A model generated the notes under the pieces. It was not told the origin of the DNA and ran no database searches. It was given only the letters and a program-made list of their open reading frames with translations. A stretch of DNA of 40,481 nt, from NCBI RefSeq assembly GCF_900102365.1, contig NZ_FOIN01000023.1, positions 1 to 40,481 of the forward strand, written 5' to 3'. The position numbers were made by a program, and so were the translations under genes. Source of the DNA: Thomasclavelia cocleata (GTDB lineage Bacteria; Bacillota_I; Bacilli_A; Erysipelotrichales; Coprobacillaceae). This document shows positions 1 through 8,650 of this stretch, piece by piece (positions within the stretch are counted from its first letter, which is position 1; each line of letters begins with the position of its first letter).

Positions 1-1
1 A

Positions 2-82
2 GGACAAAATATCAGGAAATATCACCGCAGGAAAATAGAAAACAGGAAAAAGGCAGAAAAGTTATTGTCAGTATTAAATTAA
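2..82 (+). CDS. Possible C-terminal end of an upstream gene (partial)
   Basis: One plus-strand frame is open from the window edge to a TAA at 80-82, which sits at the start of a terminator-like hairpin (81-118). The peptide is short and rich in Lys and Arg. Several genes here end with the stop codon inside or beside a terminator stem, so this frame is a plausible gene tail. A second frame stays open to a TGA at 97-99, inside the hairpin, and cannot be excluded. No family is recognisable. Confidence 0.25.
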   Translation, partial: GQNIRKYHRRKIENRKKAEKLLSVLN

Positions 83-118
83 AGAGCCAATTTTTTTGAA
101 AAAGAGCAGGTTCTTTTT
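81..118 (+). terminator. Rho-independent terminator-like hairpin
   Basis: The arms AAAGAGCC (81-88) and GGTTCTTT (109-116) pair with one G-U, and T residues follow. It would end a plus-strand transcript entering from the left edge. Confidence 0.45.
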
Positions 119-127
119 AAGTGCGTC

Positions 128-177
128 AAAAATCCATAAAAGTTATTCACAATGAAACAACACTTATGGATTTTTTT
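128..177. terminator. Strong inverted repeat, probable terminator
   Basis: A perfect 12-bp inverted repeat pairs AAAAATCCATAA (128-139) with TTATGGATTTTT (164-175) across a 24-nt loop. A T run on the plus side and the A/T-rich arm ends would let it work in either direction, separating the left-edge gene from the minus-strand DUF1846 gene. Confidence 0.55.
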
Positions 178-195
178 ATATGAAAGGGATTAACA

Positions 196-218
196 AAAGA
201 AAAAGAGCTGAACGCTCT
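196..218 (-). terminator. Terminator of the DUF1846 gene
   Basis: On the minus strand AGAGC, a 5-nt loop and GCTCT (204-218) are followed by a T-rich tail, about 45 nt after the DUF1846 stop codon. Confidence 0.7.
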
Positions 219-264
219 AAATAATTAATAAAAATTACTTAGTCGTTACAGCCCCTTTTAATTA

Positions 265-1725
265 TTAAATTTTTTTAGCGTCGTATGTTACTTGAATCCC
301 TAAGTTACTAAAAACTTTTGCATCCATTGGACCAATTGAAGAAGTAACATGAGCTTGAGTCCCTTTTAGTTTTGGTAATTGTCGTAATGCTAGTTTAGCA
401 CTCTCATTATTGACAGCACTTAAAGATAAAGCAATTAAAATTTCATCACTATGTAAACGAGGATTTATACTACCAAGATACTCAGTTTTCAAATTCTGAA
501 TAGGACCAAAAGCACTTGGAGAAATTAAATGAACATCATTTGGAATATTAGCTAAATATTTAATTGCGTTAATTACAAGTGCTGAGCATGATCCCATAAA
601 ATCTGAAGTTTTACCTGTAATAATCGTTCCATCATCCAATTCAATAGCTCCAGCATAACATTTTGCCTCTAATGCCTTTTTATTTGCAGCAGCAACACAT
701 TTACGATCTTCGGCTACAACTTTAGCTTGATTCATAACCAGTTCCTGCTTATTAAATTCATCTAAAGAACATTGTTCTTTAACATAACGATTTCTAGTAT
801 GATAGTAGCGACGAATAATTTCCTGACAACTTGCCTCTTTACATACTTCATCATCACTGATACAAAAACCTGCCATATTTACCCCCATATCTGTTGGTGA
901 ATTATATGGGCTGGTACCATAAATTTCCTCAAACATATTTTTTAAAACAGGAAAAATTTCAATATCTCGATTATAATTTACAGTAACCTTATTATAGCTT
1001 TCTAAATGAAATGGATCGATCATATTAACATCATTCAAATCCGCTGTAGCAGCTTCATACGCTAAATTAACAGGATGATTTAAAGGAATACTCCAAATAG
1101 GAAAAGTTTCAAATTTAGCATATCCTGCTTTTACCCCTCTAATATGTTCATGATATAATTGTGAAAGACATGTTGCCATTTTACCACTCCCAGGTCCAGG
1201 AGCTGTTACAACAACTAATGGTTTTGTTGTTTCAATATAATCATTTTTTCCAAATCCTTCAGCACTAATTATCTTTTTGGTATTAGTTGGATAACCATCT
1301 ATCAAATAATGTAAATAAACATTAATATTTCGTTTTTCCAAACGACTTTTAAAAATATCGGCTGCTTTTTGACCATCATATTGAGTAATAACTACACTTC
1401 CAACATATAAGCCTTTACTACGATATATCTCAATTAAACGTAAAACATCATTATCATAAGTAATTCCTAAATCACCACGAACCTTATTACGTTCAATATC
1501 ACTTGCTGAAATAGCAATTACAACTTCTGCCTGATCCTTTAGCTGCAATAACATTTGCAATTTACTATCTGGTGCAAAACCTGGTAAAACTCTTGAAGCA
1601 TGATAATCATCAAATAATTTTCCTCCAAATTCTAGATATAATTTGTCACCAAACTGGGCAATTCGTTCTTTAATATGGGTAGATTGCATTGTTAAATATT
1701 TATCATTATCAAATCCAATTTTCAT
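265..1725 (-). CDS. DUF1846 family protein
   Basis: This 486-residue protein matches the DUF1846 family over its full usual length, starting with the family's MKIGFDNDKYL-like N terminus. The family is common in Firmicutes and has solved structures, but to my knowledge no established function. A glycine-rich segment near residues 174-182 (APGPGSGK) resembles a nucleotide-binding P-loop, which is a suggestion only. Several cysteines cluster around residues 290-350. The ATG at 1723-1725 has only a weak ribosome site directly before it. Instead it overlaps by ATGA the stop codon of a 16-codon leader ORF that does have a good Shine-Dalgarno, so translation is probably coupled. A candidate promoter lies at 1919-1947 and a terminator at 196-218, so the gene looks monocistronic apart from the leader. 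Confidence 0.88.
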   Translation of the reverse strand: MKIGFDNDKYLTMQSTHIKERIAQFGDKLYLEFGGKLFDDYHASRVLPGFAPDSKLQMLLQLKDQAEVVIAISASDIERNKVRGDLGITYDNDVLRLIEIYRSKGLYVGSVVITQYDGQKAADIFKSRLEKRNINVYLHYLIDGYPTNTKKIISAEGFGKNDYIETTKPLVVVTAPGPGSGKMATCLSQLYHEHIRGVKAGYAKFETFPIWSIPLNHPVNLAYEAATADLNDVNMIDPFHLESYNKVTVNYNRDIEIFPVLKNMFEEIYGTSPYNSPTDMGVNMAGFCISDDEVCKEASCQEIIRRYYHTRNRYVKEQCSLDEFNKQELVMNQAKVVAEDRKCVAAANKKALEAKCYAGAIELDDGTIITGKTSDFMGSCSALVINAIKYLANIPNDVHLISPSAFGPIQNLKTEYLGSINPRLHSDEILIALSLSAVNNESAKLALRQLPKLKGTQAHVTSSIGPMDAKVFSNLGIQVTYDAKKI

Positions 1726-1772
1726 TTCAACTTTGTATGAATAAACTCATATTTAAAAAGATACAAGCTCAT
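1722..1772 (-). CDS. Leader ORF (16 aa) coupled to DUF1846
   Basis: A 16-codon ORF (MSLYLFKYEFIHTKLK) starts at 1772 behind AAAGGAG with normal spacing. Its TGA (1722-1724) overlaps the ATG of the DUF1846 gene (1723-1725) as ATGA. The downstream start has no comparable ribosome site, so this ORF probably delivers ribosomes to it. The peptide is hydrophobic, aromatic and basic. It has no run of identical codons that would suggest classical attenuation by one amino acid. Whether the peptide itself has a role is unknown. Confidence 0.5.
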   Translation of the reverse strand: MSLYLFKYEFIHTKLK

Positions 1773-2224
1773 ACTTCTCCTTTCTTAAAATCTATAAAAA
1801 ATACTACTTTTATCTTTTGTATTCTACTTTATTTATACTATTATTGCACGACTTTGCATTAAATTTTACGTAAAAATAAAAAATTATTATACAAAAACAA
1901 TAACTAATAAATGATTTCATTATAAATATACATTAAACAAATTACAACTTATTTAATCATCTTTTTTCAAAAAATTTTTCTATAATAATATTTATAGAAG
2001 TATAATTACAAAATAAAGATCATCTTTAAAAATCCCCAACAAAATGTAAAATAATATTAAATAAAAACAAATTTGCTTGTACAAGTTAAAACACTAGTAA
2101 TACTATCAATAAACTCTTTTAACATATTAAAAATTGTAGAATAATAATATAATTGTTTTAACAAACAAAGGATAATCAGAATCATGGAAAAACAATGTGA
2201 AACCAAAAAATAATGTTATCAACA
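1773..2224. other. AT-rich intergenic region
   Basis: About 450 bases without a convincing gene. It holds the candidate DUF1846 promoter and an 8-bp inverted repeat, TTCTATAA (1978-1985) with TTATAGAA (1992-1999), just upstream of that promoter. A nine-codon ORF at 2183 on the plus strand is too short to support. I see nothing else. Confidence 0.5.
1919..1947 (-). promoter_or_regulatory. Candidate sigma-A promoter for the DUF1846 unit
   Basis: On the minus strand TTGTAA (1942-1947) and TATAAT (1919-1924) are separated by 17 bp. This would give a leader of about 140 nt before the 16-codon ORF. Confidence 0.5.
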
Positions 2225-2245
2225 CAAAAAGGGCTAATGCCCTTT
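2225..2245 (-). terminator. Terminator of the MutS-like gene
   Basis: On the minus strand AAAGGGC, a 4-nt loop and GCCCTTT (2228-2245) run into a short T tract, 18 nt after the stop codon. Confidence 0.75.
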
Positions 2246-2262
2246 CAATAGTTAAAATATTG

Positions 2263-4047
2263 TTAGTCATTATAGTCCTTTACTATTCCTACCATTTTTA
2301 ATAAATATTTTGCATTAGTTGTTTTACAACGACCTTGCTTAATTAAATAATCAAATTTAATTTTATTATTTTCATAATATTCACTAAAATGATAATTTGT
2401 ACATGGTACTTGATGTTCTAATTCACATAACTCAAAATCATGAGTTGTAATAAAAGTGAAAATATTAGGTGTTGCTAATTGCTTAACAGTTTCAGTAGCC
2501 CCATAGATACGATCCTTAGAGTTAGTTCCCTTAAAAATTTCATCTATTAACGCAATCATTCTTTCACCTCGATGGTTTGCTTCAACAATTTCTTTTATTC
2601 TTAATAACTCAGCATAAAATGTAGATATCCCACTAATATCATCCTCCAAACGCATTGAAGTATATATTTTCATTAGTGAACATTTAAATGAATTAGCCAA
2701 AACAGGACCACCTGCATAAGCTAAAACTAAATTTATACCAATTGTTCTTAAAAAAGTTGTTTTTCCTGACATATTTGATCCAGTAATAACACAAACCTGC
2801 TTATCCATTGCAAATGAGTTAGAAACAACTTGTTTATCATTAATTAAAGGATGATACGCCTGACTAAATTCTAAACATAAATCATTTGTATATGTAGCAA
2901 ATGTTATAGAAGATTTAGTTTGTATTAGTACTTGTAAACTGATCAGACTTTCCAATTCAGCAATACTATCTAACCAGCTATTCATTTTCTTTCCATATTT
3001 ATCAATCCATATATCAAAACGTTCACGGCAATTGATATCCCACAACAAAATCCCATTTAATAACAATGCCGCTAATAAATTATTACGCTGTTTAACAGAA
3101 GAACTAATTGCTTTCAATTCACTAAAAGCCCGACTAGATTCAGATAAGCTACTTTTTAGATTATTCATATGTGTTGATGTAAAAGTTGTTTTTTCTATTA
3201 ATTCACAAATATTTTGGTAACTCGTTAAACATTTCGATAATTGAGCAATTTGTTTAAACAAATCACTATTCTTACTTAAATTTATAACTGCGACAATCCA
3301 TTGTCCAAATACTAATACTGGAAGAAGAATTACAGCTAATTTAAATACATAATCAAACAAAAACATTATTAGAGCTATAATAGTTAAAAAAGGAATAATA
3401 TATCTAACCATTCTCCATCTTTTCCATTTTTGTTTAGAACTTATATTAATAATAAATTCCTCAATGACCTTCTCAATCATTTTTGGTTTTATTAACATTT
3501 TCCCATATGTTTCAATATCAATAACAAAATTATCTTTATCACCTAATTCTTTTATTGCTTCCTGCTCTTGAATAAGTAAATTCTGATCAAATTCACTTCT
3601 TGTTAGCTTAGTTAATAATCTTTTCTTTCCTCTTAAAGTAATAGCTGTATTTAAATATTGAAATAATGAATTATTACCAACTATATCAAGATCCTTCATT
3701 ACTCCTGTTATTTGATCAATATAATCAAGTCCAGTTTCTTCAAATTCTTTCCATTTATTATCAAAACGAGCCAAATAATTTTCAATTACTATTAATTTTG
3801 CTTTTAAATAAGTAAGATTATCACTTATCTTTATATGCTTAAAAACTAATAAAATAAAAGCCATTATTGTTATAATCATAAAAATATATAAATATTCTAA
3901 TTTCAAAAAATAACCACTCAATAAAAATATTAATATCAAAATTCCAGCAATAAATCTAAAAATTGATATTTTTAATGATCTACTCTCTAATTCCTTAATC
4001 TCTTTTAATATTTTATTTTGAAACAATAAATAATCATTACGATTCAT
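2263..4047 (-). CDS. Membrane-anchored MutS-family ATPase
   Basis: This 594-residue protein ends in a MutS-type ABC ATPase domain. Its Walker A is at residues 423-430 (GSNMSGKT), followed by a Walker B (IALIDEIFKG) and a switch His in the STHD-like TTHDF. It lacks the N-terminal mismatch-recognition domain of MutS1. Instead it has two predicted membrane hairpins, at about residues 30-70 and 213-258, separated by a soluble stretch, and a helical core/clamp region at about 260-400. Such short MutS homologues with membrane segments are known in Firmicutes and Bacteroidetes, but I know of no firm function; mismatch repair should not be assumed. The start at 4047 has the ribosome site AAAGGAGAG. 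The gene stands alone with its own terminator. Confidence 0.8.
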   Translation of the reverse strand: MNRNDYLLFQNKILKEIKELESRSLKISIFRFIAGILILIFLLSGYFLKLEYLYIFMIITIMAFILLVFKHIKISDNLTYLKAKLIVIENYLARFDNKWKEFEETGLDYIDQITGVMKDLDIVGNNSLFQYLNTAITLRGKKRLLTKLTRSEFDQNLLIQEQEAIKELGDKDNFVIDIETYGKMLIKPKMIEKVIEEFIINISSKQKWKRWRMVRYIIPFLTIIALIMFLFDYVFKLAVILLPVLVFGQWIVAVINLSKNSDLFKQIAQLSKCLTSYQNICELIEKTTFTSTHMNNLKSSLSESSRAFSELKAISSSVKQRNNLLAALLLNGILLWDINCRERFDIWIDKYGKKMNSWLDSIAELESLISLQVLIQTKSSITFATYTNDLCLEFSQAYHPLINDKQVVSNSFAMDKQVCVITGSNMSGKTTFLRTIGINLVLAYAGGPVLANSFKCSLMKIYTSMRLEDDISGISTFYAELLRIKEIVEANHRGERMIALIDEIFKGTNSKDRIYGATETVKQLATPNIFTFITTHDFELCELEHQVPCTNYHFSEYYENNKIKFDYLIKQGRCKTTNAKYLLKMVGIVKDYND

Positions 4048-4283
4048 ACTCTCTCCTTTAAAAATTATAATTATGCTCTTATAACAAATTCAACAAACCT
4101 AAATTTATTTTGGTAATGTTTTATGAAACAAAGAAGTATCTTCCAAATATATATAATTTATTTACAAATTAGCAAATTATAATATCTAATAATTTTATCT
4201 TCACCTTTACCTTTTACAGTAAAACTATTTTTTAATCCAATTTCTATATTTAAGCTAAAATCATTACACAATAAATTATAACA

Positions 4284-4308
4284 AAAAACTAAGCTATGCT
4301 TAGTTTTT
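4284..4308 (-). terminator. Terminator overlapping the bactofilin stop codon
   Basis: A perfect 11-bp stem, AAAAACTAAGC (4284-4294) with GCTTAGTTTTT (4298-4308), has a 3-nt loop. The TAA stop (4300-4302) lies inside one arm. Confidence 0.75.
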
Positions 4309-4950
4309 AGGCTTTTTATTTGAAACAGTTTGAATACTACCAATAATTGTTGAACCTTCTTCAACCATGATTTTAGCAGAAGTTGTATTTCCATCTAAAA
4401 TAGATGTTCCTTTTAACGATACTCTATTTTCAGCAATAATATTACCTTTAATTTCACCCTCTAAAACTACATCACTACTATTAACATCACCTTGTAAATT
4501 TGTTTTACCTAAAATATTAACAATTCCATTACAATTTACATTTCCAACTATTGTAGCATCAATTGTAGTTAATGCATCAGCTTTAATATTTCCCTTAACT
4601 TTACCTTTAATAGTTACAGCCTTATCACAATTAATATTACCTTCAATTATACCTTCAACTTGTAAATCAGCCTTACAAACAATATCACCAGTAATTTTTG
4701 TTCCATAAGAAATAACTGAAGCAGCATATTCAGGTTCTACCTTTTGAGGTTTAGAATAAACAGGTTCCACTTTTGGAGCTTTATAGTTTTTATTTTCTAC
4801 TACTTTTTCAGGTCTTGACTCAACTTTTTTTTGTTCGGTTTTCTTTTCAGGTGATTTTTTATCCTTTTTTTCAACTACTTCTTCTTCGACCTCTTCTTCT
4901 ACAAAGATTGTTTTATTGATTATATCCATTATATTTCTCTTTTTATTCAT
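4300..4950 (-). CDS. Bactofilin (polymer-forming cytoskeletal protein)
   Basis: This 216-residue protein has a charged, disordered N-terminal part (residues 15-75, Glu/Lys-rich, with a repeated KVEP-Y unit at 60-75). A bactofilin beta-helix follows at about 78-205, shown by short repeated G-hydrophobic-I strands such as ITGDIVCKADLQVEG. Bactofilins polymerise without nucleotide and scaffold envelope-synthesis enzymes and cell shape. I chose the ATG at 4950 because GGAGGA lies 8 nt upstream and a consensus-like promoter lies between it and the longer in-frame start at 5073. The neighbour on the left-pointing strand is an L,D-transpeptidase, which fits a role in wall remodelling, though each gene seems to have its own promoter. 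Confidence 0.87.
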   Translation of the reverse strand: MNKKRNIMDIINKTIFVEEEVEEEVVEKKDKKSPEKKTEQKKVESRPEKVVENKNYKAPKVEPVYSKPQKVEPEYAASVISYGTKITGDIVCKADLQVEGIIEGNINCDKAVTIKGKVKGNIKADALTTIDATIVGNVNCNGIVNILGKTNLQGDVNSSDVVLEGEIKGNIIAENRVSLKGTSILDGNTTSAKIMVEEGSTIIGSIQTVSNKKPKN

Positions 4951-5038
4951 CACACAATCCTCCTCCATAATCAACTTATTTACAGCACAATTAGTTATAC
5001 AATAATCCACAAAAACAGACATCCAACAATACACGCAA

Positions 5039-5067
5039 ATACTAACAAAATACCATAACAATGTCAA
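5039..5067 (-). promoter_or_regulatory. Promoter of the bactofilin gene
   Basis: TTGACA (5062-5067) and TAGTAT (5039-5044) on the minus strand are 17 bp apart, about 85 nt upstream of the ATG at 4950. This rules out the longer reading frame. Confidence 0.55.
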
Positions 5068-5168
5068 TGTCACTTTATAATTATACCATACAATTCCCGA
5101 CTATTCACTAAAAGATTGACAAAAATATTTTATTATAATCGAAAATAGGACATTACATTCATATAAAA

Positions 5169-6644
5169 TTAATAATAACAAACTACTGGACAATTAATTT
5201 CAATATTATTATATAATTGAGCCGCGATATTAGTAGGTAGATTAATACATCCATGAGAACCATTATTCATATAAATCGTTCCTCCCCACTTACTACGCCA
5301 AGAAGATGAATCATGTAATCCAATTCCTTTATTAAAAGGTAACCAATATGATACAGGTGTTTCATAAGGCCAGGTACCATCTGGTAATTTTGTTCCCCTT
5401 AAAACACGATTACGCTCTTTATTATAAAGATAATAAGCTCCAGCTGGAGTTCTTCTTTCAGGATCATTATATGTCCCAGAAACAAAATCAGATTCTAAAA
5501 CAATTTGACCATCTTTATGATACCACATATGCTGACCTTTTAAATCAACTTCAACAAATGTATTACCAAGTCCACCATTATCAGTAGAAGCTTCTTTTCC
5601 TGTAGTTACAGGTGTTCGTACACCTACTTTATTTGCATATATATCTTCTAATAAACCATTTACTTCTTTTGAATTTTGTAAACGTATACCATAATTACCA
5701 CCGCTTACAGTAATAGTTCGATTATTAGCTCCAACAAAAGTTCTTGTTCCACCTATACTGTTTATCTTTTTAGCCAATGAACTAACAAATTCTGTAGCTT
5801 TTTCTTTGAAAACATCATCATCACGATAATATTTACCACTTTCATCAACAGAAAGCCAGCTTAATAACGTATTTCCATCCAAAATTACATCCCCTGATTT
5901 TGTTTTATATGTTATAACAGCAGAAGCATACTGTTTAGCTGCTTCGTATAATTGTTGAACTTTAGTATCATTAGCTTTCAAAGATGGCTCTAAATAACAT
6001 TTCTGAGCTTGTAAATCAACACTTGTTTTCCCCTCACTAAAAGCTAATTTAATCGCCTCTAGCATCTTATCTTGATCTATAGTTGAACCTGCAACTTCAT
6101 TTTGAATAATAAATTCATTATTAATGTATTCTACTTTAGCATCTTCTGGAGGTATTTGAACTTCTTCTTGAAGATGATTTAATGATAATACTTTATTTTT
6201 TAAAGTTGTTTCATCAAGTAATGCTAAGTTATTAATTGTATTATCATTTTTGATAAAAAATGCTTGTATCCAGGCAAAAGAATTTTGTTTTTTTAAAACC
6301 TGAGCAATATCATTATCTGTATTATATTTAATACCTAGATCTTTACCTGATACAAATTCTGATGTTCCATCATTAAACTTTAATTCTAACATATGATCAT
6401 CAACTGTTTTAGAAAGCATTTCATTTGCCTCATTTAAAGTCAAACCACCTACATTTACATCATTAATATAAGTACTATTTAAAAATTTTTTATTAAAATA
6501 AAAGCTGCCTACCAAATATATCGCAACAATTCCAATTAGTAAGACGATAATAATAATAAACTCTTTACGAATTTTTCGCTTTTTCTTTAATTTTTTGTTT
6601 TTATCACAGTCCAGCACTGCCTCTCCATTACTCATATTGTCCAT
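5169..6644 (-). CDS. L,D-transpeptidase with VanW/PG_binding_4-like region
   Basis: This is a 491-residue membrane-anchored cell-wall enzyme. A Lys/Arg-rich cytoplasmic tail (residues 15-28) precedes one membrane segment (about 29-50). Residues 60-340 hold peptidoglycan-binding-like repeats of the PG_binding_4 type (VGGLTLNEA motif near 65-75). The C-terminal YkuD domain carries the catalytic motif SHGCINLP with Cys466 and an upstream GLHDSS histidine. YkuD enzymes make 3-3 cross-links or attach proteins to tetrapeptide stems outside the membrane. The domain order matches the Enterococcus Ldtfm type. The start at 6644 follows AGAGGGA. No neighbouring gene appears to be cotranscribed. Confidence 0.92.
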   Translation of the reverse strand: MDNMSNGEAVLDCDKNKKLKKKRKIRKEFIIIIVLLIGIVAIYLVGSFYFNKKFLNSTYINDVNVGGLTLNEANEMLSKTVDDHMLELKFNDGTSEFVSGKDLGIKYNTDNDIAQVLKKQNSFAWIQAFFIKNDNTINNLALLDETTLKNKVLSLNHLQEEVQIPPEDAKVEYINNEFIIQNEVAGSTIDQDKMLEAIKLAFSEGKTSVDLQAQKCYLEPSLKANDTKVQQLYEAAKQYASAVITYKTKSGDVILDGNTLLSWLSVDESGKYYRDDDVFKEKATEFVSSLAKKINSIGGTRTFVGANNRTITVSGGNYGIRLQNSKEVNGLLEDIYANKVGVRTPVTTGKEASTDNGGLGNTFVEVDLKGQHMWYHKDGQIVLESDFVSGTYNDPERRTPAGAYYLYNKERNRVLRGTKLPDGTWPYETPVSYWLPFNKGIGLHDSSSWRSKWGGTIYMNNGSHGCINLPTNIAAQLYNNIEINCPVVCYY

Positions 6645-6779
6645 AATTCCCTCTTATCTTTTTTAATTTTTCCCAATTCTCCATAATTACTTACAATATG
6701 CATTCTAGCATTTTACCTTTAATTGTCAACCTAAACAACTATAAGTACAGTATTTTTAAGAATTATTAATAATTTATCA

Positions 6780-7379
6780 TTATAAACTTTTTTTAAGAAA
6801 AGATTTTAAATGATTAATATCTCCATCATATAAATATCCTTTCATCCCAACCTTATTAGCACCTTCTACATTAACTAAAATATCATCAATAAAGATACAC
6901 TCTTTTGCCTTTAAATTAAATTTTGTTAGAAAATGTTTATAAATCTGTAAATCTGGTTTTAATAAATGATTGTATGCAGAAACATAAAAATCATCAAAAT
7001 ATTTAAAAGCTGTTACTTTATGAAAATAATCTTTGATTTGTAACCCACAATTTGATAATAAATATATCTTATAACCTTGTTGCTTTAATTCTTTAACCAA
7101 AGGAACCATATCATCAAATACTTCTAAATAATCATACCAATGATATAATGAATATTTCAACAAATCATGATATTGTCCATCTGTTATTAAATATATTTGC
7201 TGTAAAGCTTCATCAAGACTTATTGTTCCCTGGTCTAACATCTGCCATTGTTCACTATTAAAAAGTTCTTTAATAATTATTTTCTGTTCATCCAAATTAT
7301 TACTCAACCTGCTAGCAATATATTCAGGATCCCACCTTAAAATTACATTCCCCATATCAAAAACAATATTTTTAATCAT
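6780..7379 (-). CDS. HAD-superfamily hydrolase, YihX-like
   Basis: This 199-residue cytoplasmic HAD phosphatase has motif I FDMGNV (nucleophile Asp8), motif II LLSN (Ser109), motif III Lys141 in LLKPD, and motif IV IDD (Asp165/166). Motif I has Gly at the usual second Asp position (DMGN), exactly as in the YihX group of sugar-phosphate phosphatases (DLGN), so this is a subgroup trait and not decay. The substrate cannot be read from the sequence; a phosphosugar is likely. Its ATG overlaps the last 8 nt of the upstream aminotransferase gene (ATGATTAA), so the two are translationally coupled. Confidence 0.87.
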   Translation of the reverse strand: MIKNIVFDMGNVILRWDPEYIASRLSNNLDEQKIIIKELFNSEQWQMLDQGTISLDEALQQIYLITDGQYHDLLKYSLYHWYDYLEVFDDMVPLVKELKQQGYKIYLLSNCGLQIKDYFHKVTAFKYFDDFYVSAYNHLLKPDLQIYKHFLTKFNLKAKECIFIDDILVNVEGANKVGMKGYLYDGDINHLKSFLKKSL

Positions 7380-8553
7380 TAATCAACGCCCCTAAAATAG
7401 CTACACCTTTAATAATTTGTTCATCAGATGGCATAGAAAAATTCATTCTAAATGATTGACAATGTTTATTATCATCATCATAAAAAGCATTTCCTGGTAC
7501 AACTGCAACCTTATGTTCAATTGCCTTTTTAACAAAACTTGGCATATTAAGTCTTTCAGGTAAAGTTACCCAAATAAACATCCCTCCATCAGGAATAGTC
7601 CACTTACAATCTTTACTAAAATGTCTATCCATTTCTTTTAACATCAAATTACATTTTCTACTATATACTGCTTGTAATTTATTTAAATGCTCATCCATAT
7701 CAACCTCATTTAAAAAACGTGCCATAACCCTTTGAGCCCAAGCATTAGTATGAACATCATTCGTTTGTTTAGCAACAGTACATTTAGCTAATAAATCACG
7801 ATGTCCAATCATAATTGCCACCCTCATACCTGGTGCAATAATTTTAGATAAACTAGCAGCATATACTACTAACCCTTCATCATCTAATGATTTAATTGAA
7901 GGAATTGGATCATTTCTAAATCTTAAATCACCATAAGGATTATCTTCAAGAATCATTACTTGATATTTTTTTGCTAAAGCATAAATTGCTTGACGCTTTT
8001 TCAAAGATGTAGTAATTCCTGTAGGATTTTGAAAATTAGGAATTAGATAAATAAATTTAGGTTTCTGGGGCATCTGCAAAGCCTCTTCAAGTTTGACTAA
8101 ATTAATCCCATCATCCTCCATATCAATTCCAACCAGTTTAGCTCCATTACTTTTAAAAGCATTTAAAGCTCCTAAAAAACTTGGATTTTCACATATTACA
8201 ATATCCCCTTCATCACATAAACATTTACTCATAAAATCCATGATTTGTTGGGAACCAGAAGTTACCATCACTTCATCATAATCTTTTAAAACAGTTTCAT
8301 GGCGTGATAAAAATTTAAGTGCCGCCTTTTTTAAATCAATATCGCCTTCAGTAATGCCATATTCTAAAATTGTATTAGCTTGATTATTAAAAATATCATC
8401 ACTGATCTCTTTTAATTTTGTTATTGGAAATGTCTCACTAGCTGGATTTCCCCCACCAAAGCTAATAATTTCTGGATCATTCATCATTTTTAAAATCTCT
8501 CTAATTGCAGATGCTTTAACACCACTGATTCGTTTTGAAAATTTAAAGTTCAT
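7372..8553 (-). CDS. PLP-dependent aminotransferase, class I/II (2-aminoadipate/MocR-type)
   Basis: This 393-residue fold-type I aminotransferase has the PLP lysine at Lys237 in SLSKIIAPGMR, a PNFQNPTG segment at 172-179 and the ED-NPYGD cofactor aspartate near 203-208. It resembles the LysN/2-aminoadipate transaminase group, which lacks the winged-helix domain of full MocR regulators. Exact substrates cannot be inferred; an aromatic or alpha-amino acid is usual. I chose the ATG at 8553, with AAAGGGGG 7 nt upstream, over the in-frame start at 8592. It is the first gene of a two-gene operon with the HAD phosphatase and diverges from the PII-like gene at 8651. Confidence 0.87.
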   Translation of the reverse strand: MNFKFSKRISGVKASAIREILKMMNDPEIISFGGGNPASETFPITKLKEISDDIFNNQANTILEYGITEGDIDLKKAALKFLSRHETVLKDYDEVMVTSGSQQIMDFMSKCLCDEGDIVICENPSFLGALNAFKSNGAKLVGIDMEDDGINLVKLEEALQMPQKPKFIYLIPNFQNPTGITTSLKKRQAIYALAKKYQVMILEDNPYGDLRFRNDPIPSIKSLDDEGLVVYAASLSKIIAPGMRVAIMIGHRDLLAKCTVAKQTNDVHTNAWAQRVMARFLNEVDMDEHLNKLQAVYSRKCNLMLKEMDRHFSKDCKWTIPDGGMFIWVTLPERLNMPSFVKKAIEHKVAVVPGNAFYDDDNKHCQSFRMNFSMPSDEQIIKGVAILGALIND

Positions 8554-8650
8554 TCTCTTACCCCCTTTAATTATAGGTTTATTATAAACCAAACCTTTCC
8601 TAATGCAAAGAATTATAATTTAGTTTATAATAAATAAAAGGAGGAATTTT

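Noticed and set aside
2183-2212. Nine-codon ORF in the gap before the MutS-like gene
   Set aside because: Too short, with a poorly spaced ribosome site; likely chance in AT-rich DNA.
4158-4708. Open frames on both strands around the end of the bactofilin gene (78 and 113 codons)
   Set aside because: They overlap the bactofilin frame or its terminator, have no ribosome site and show no recognisable domains.
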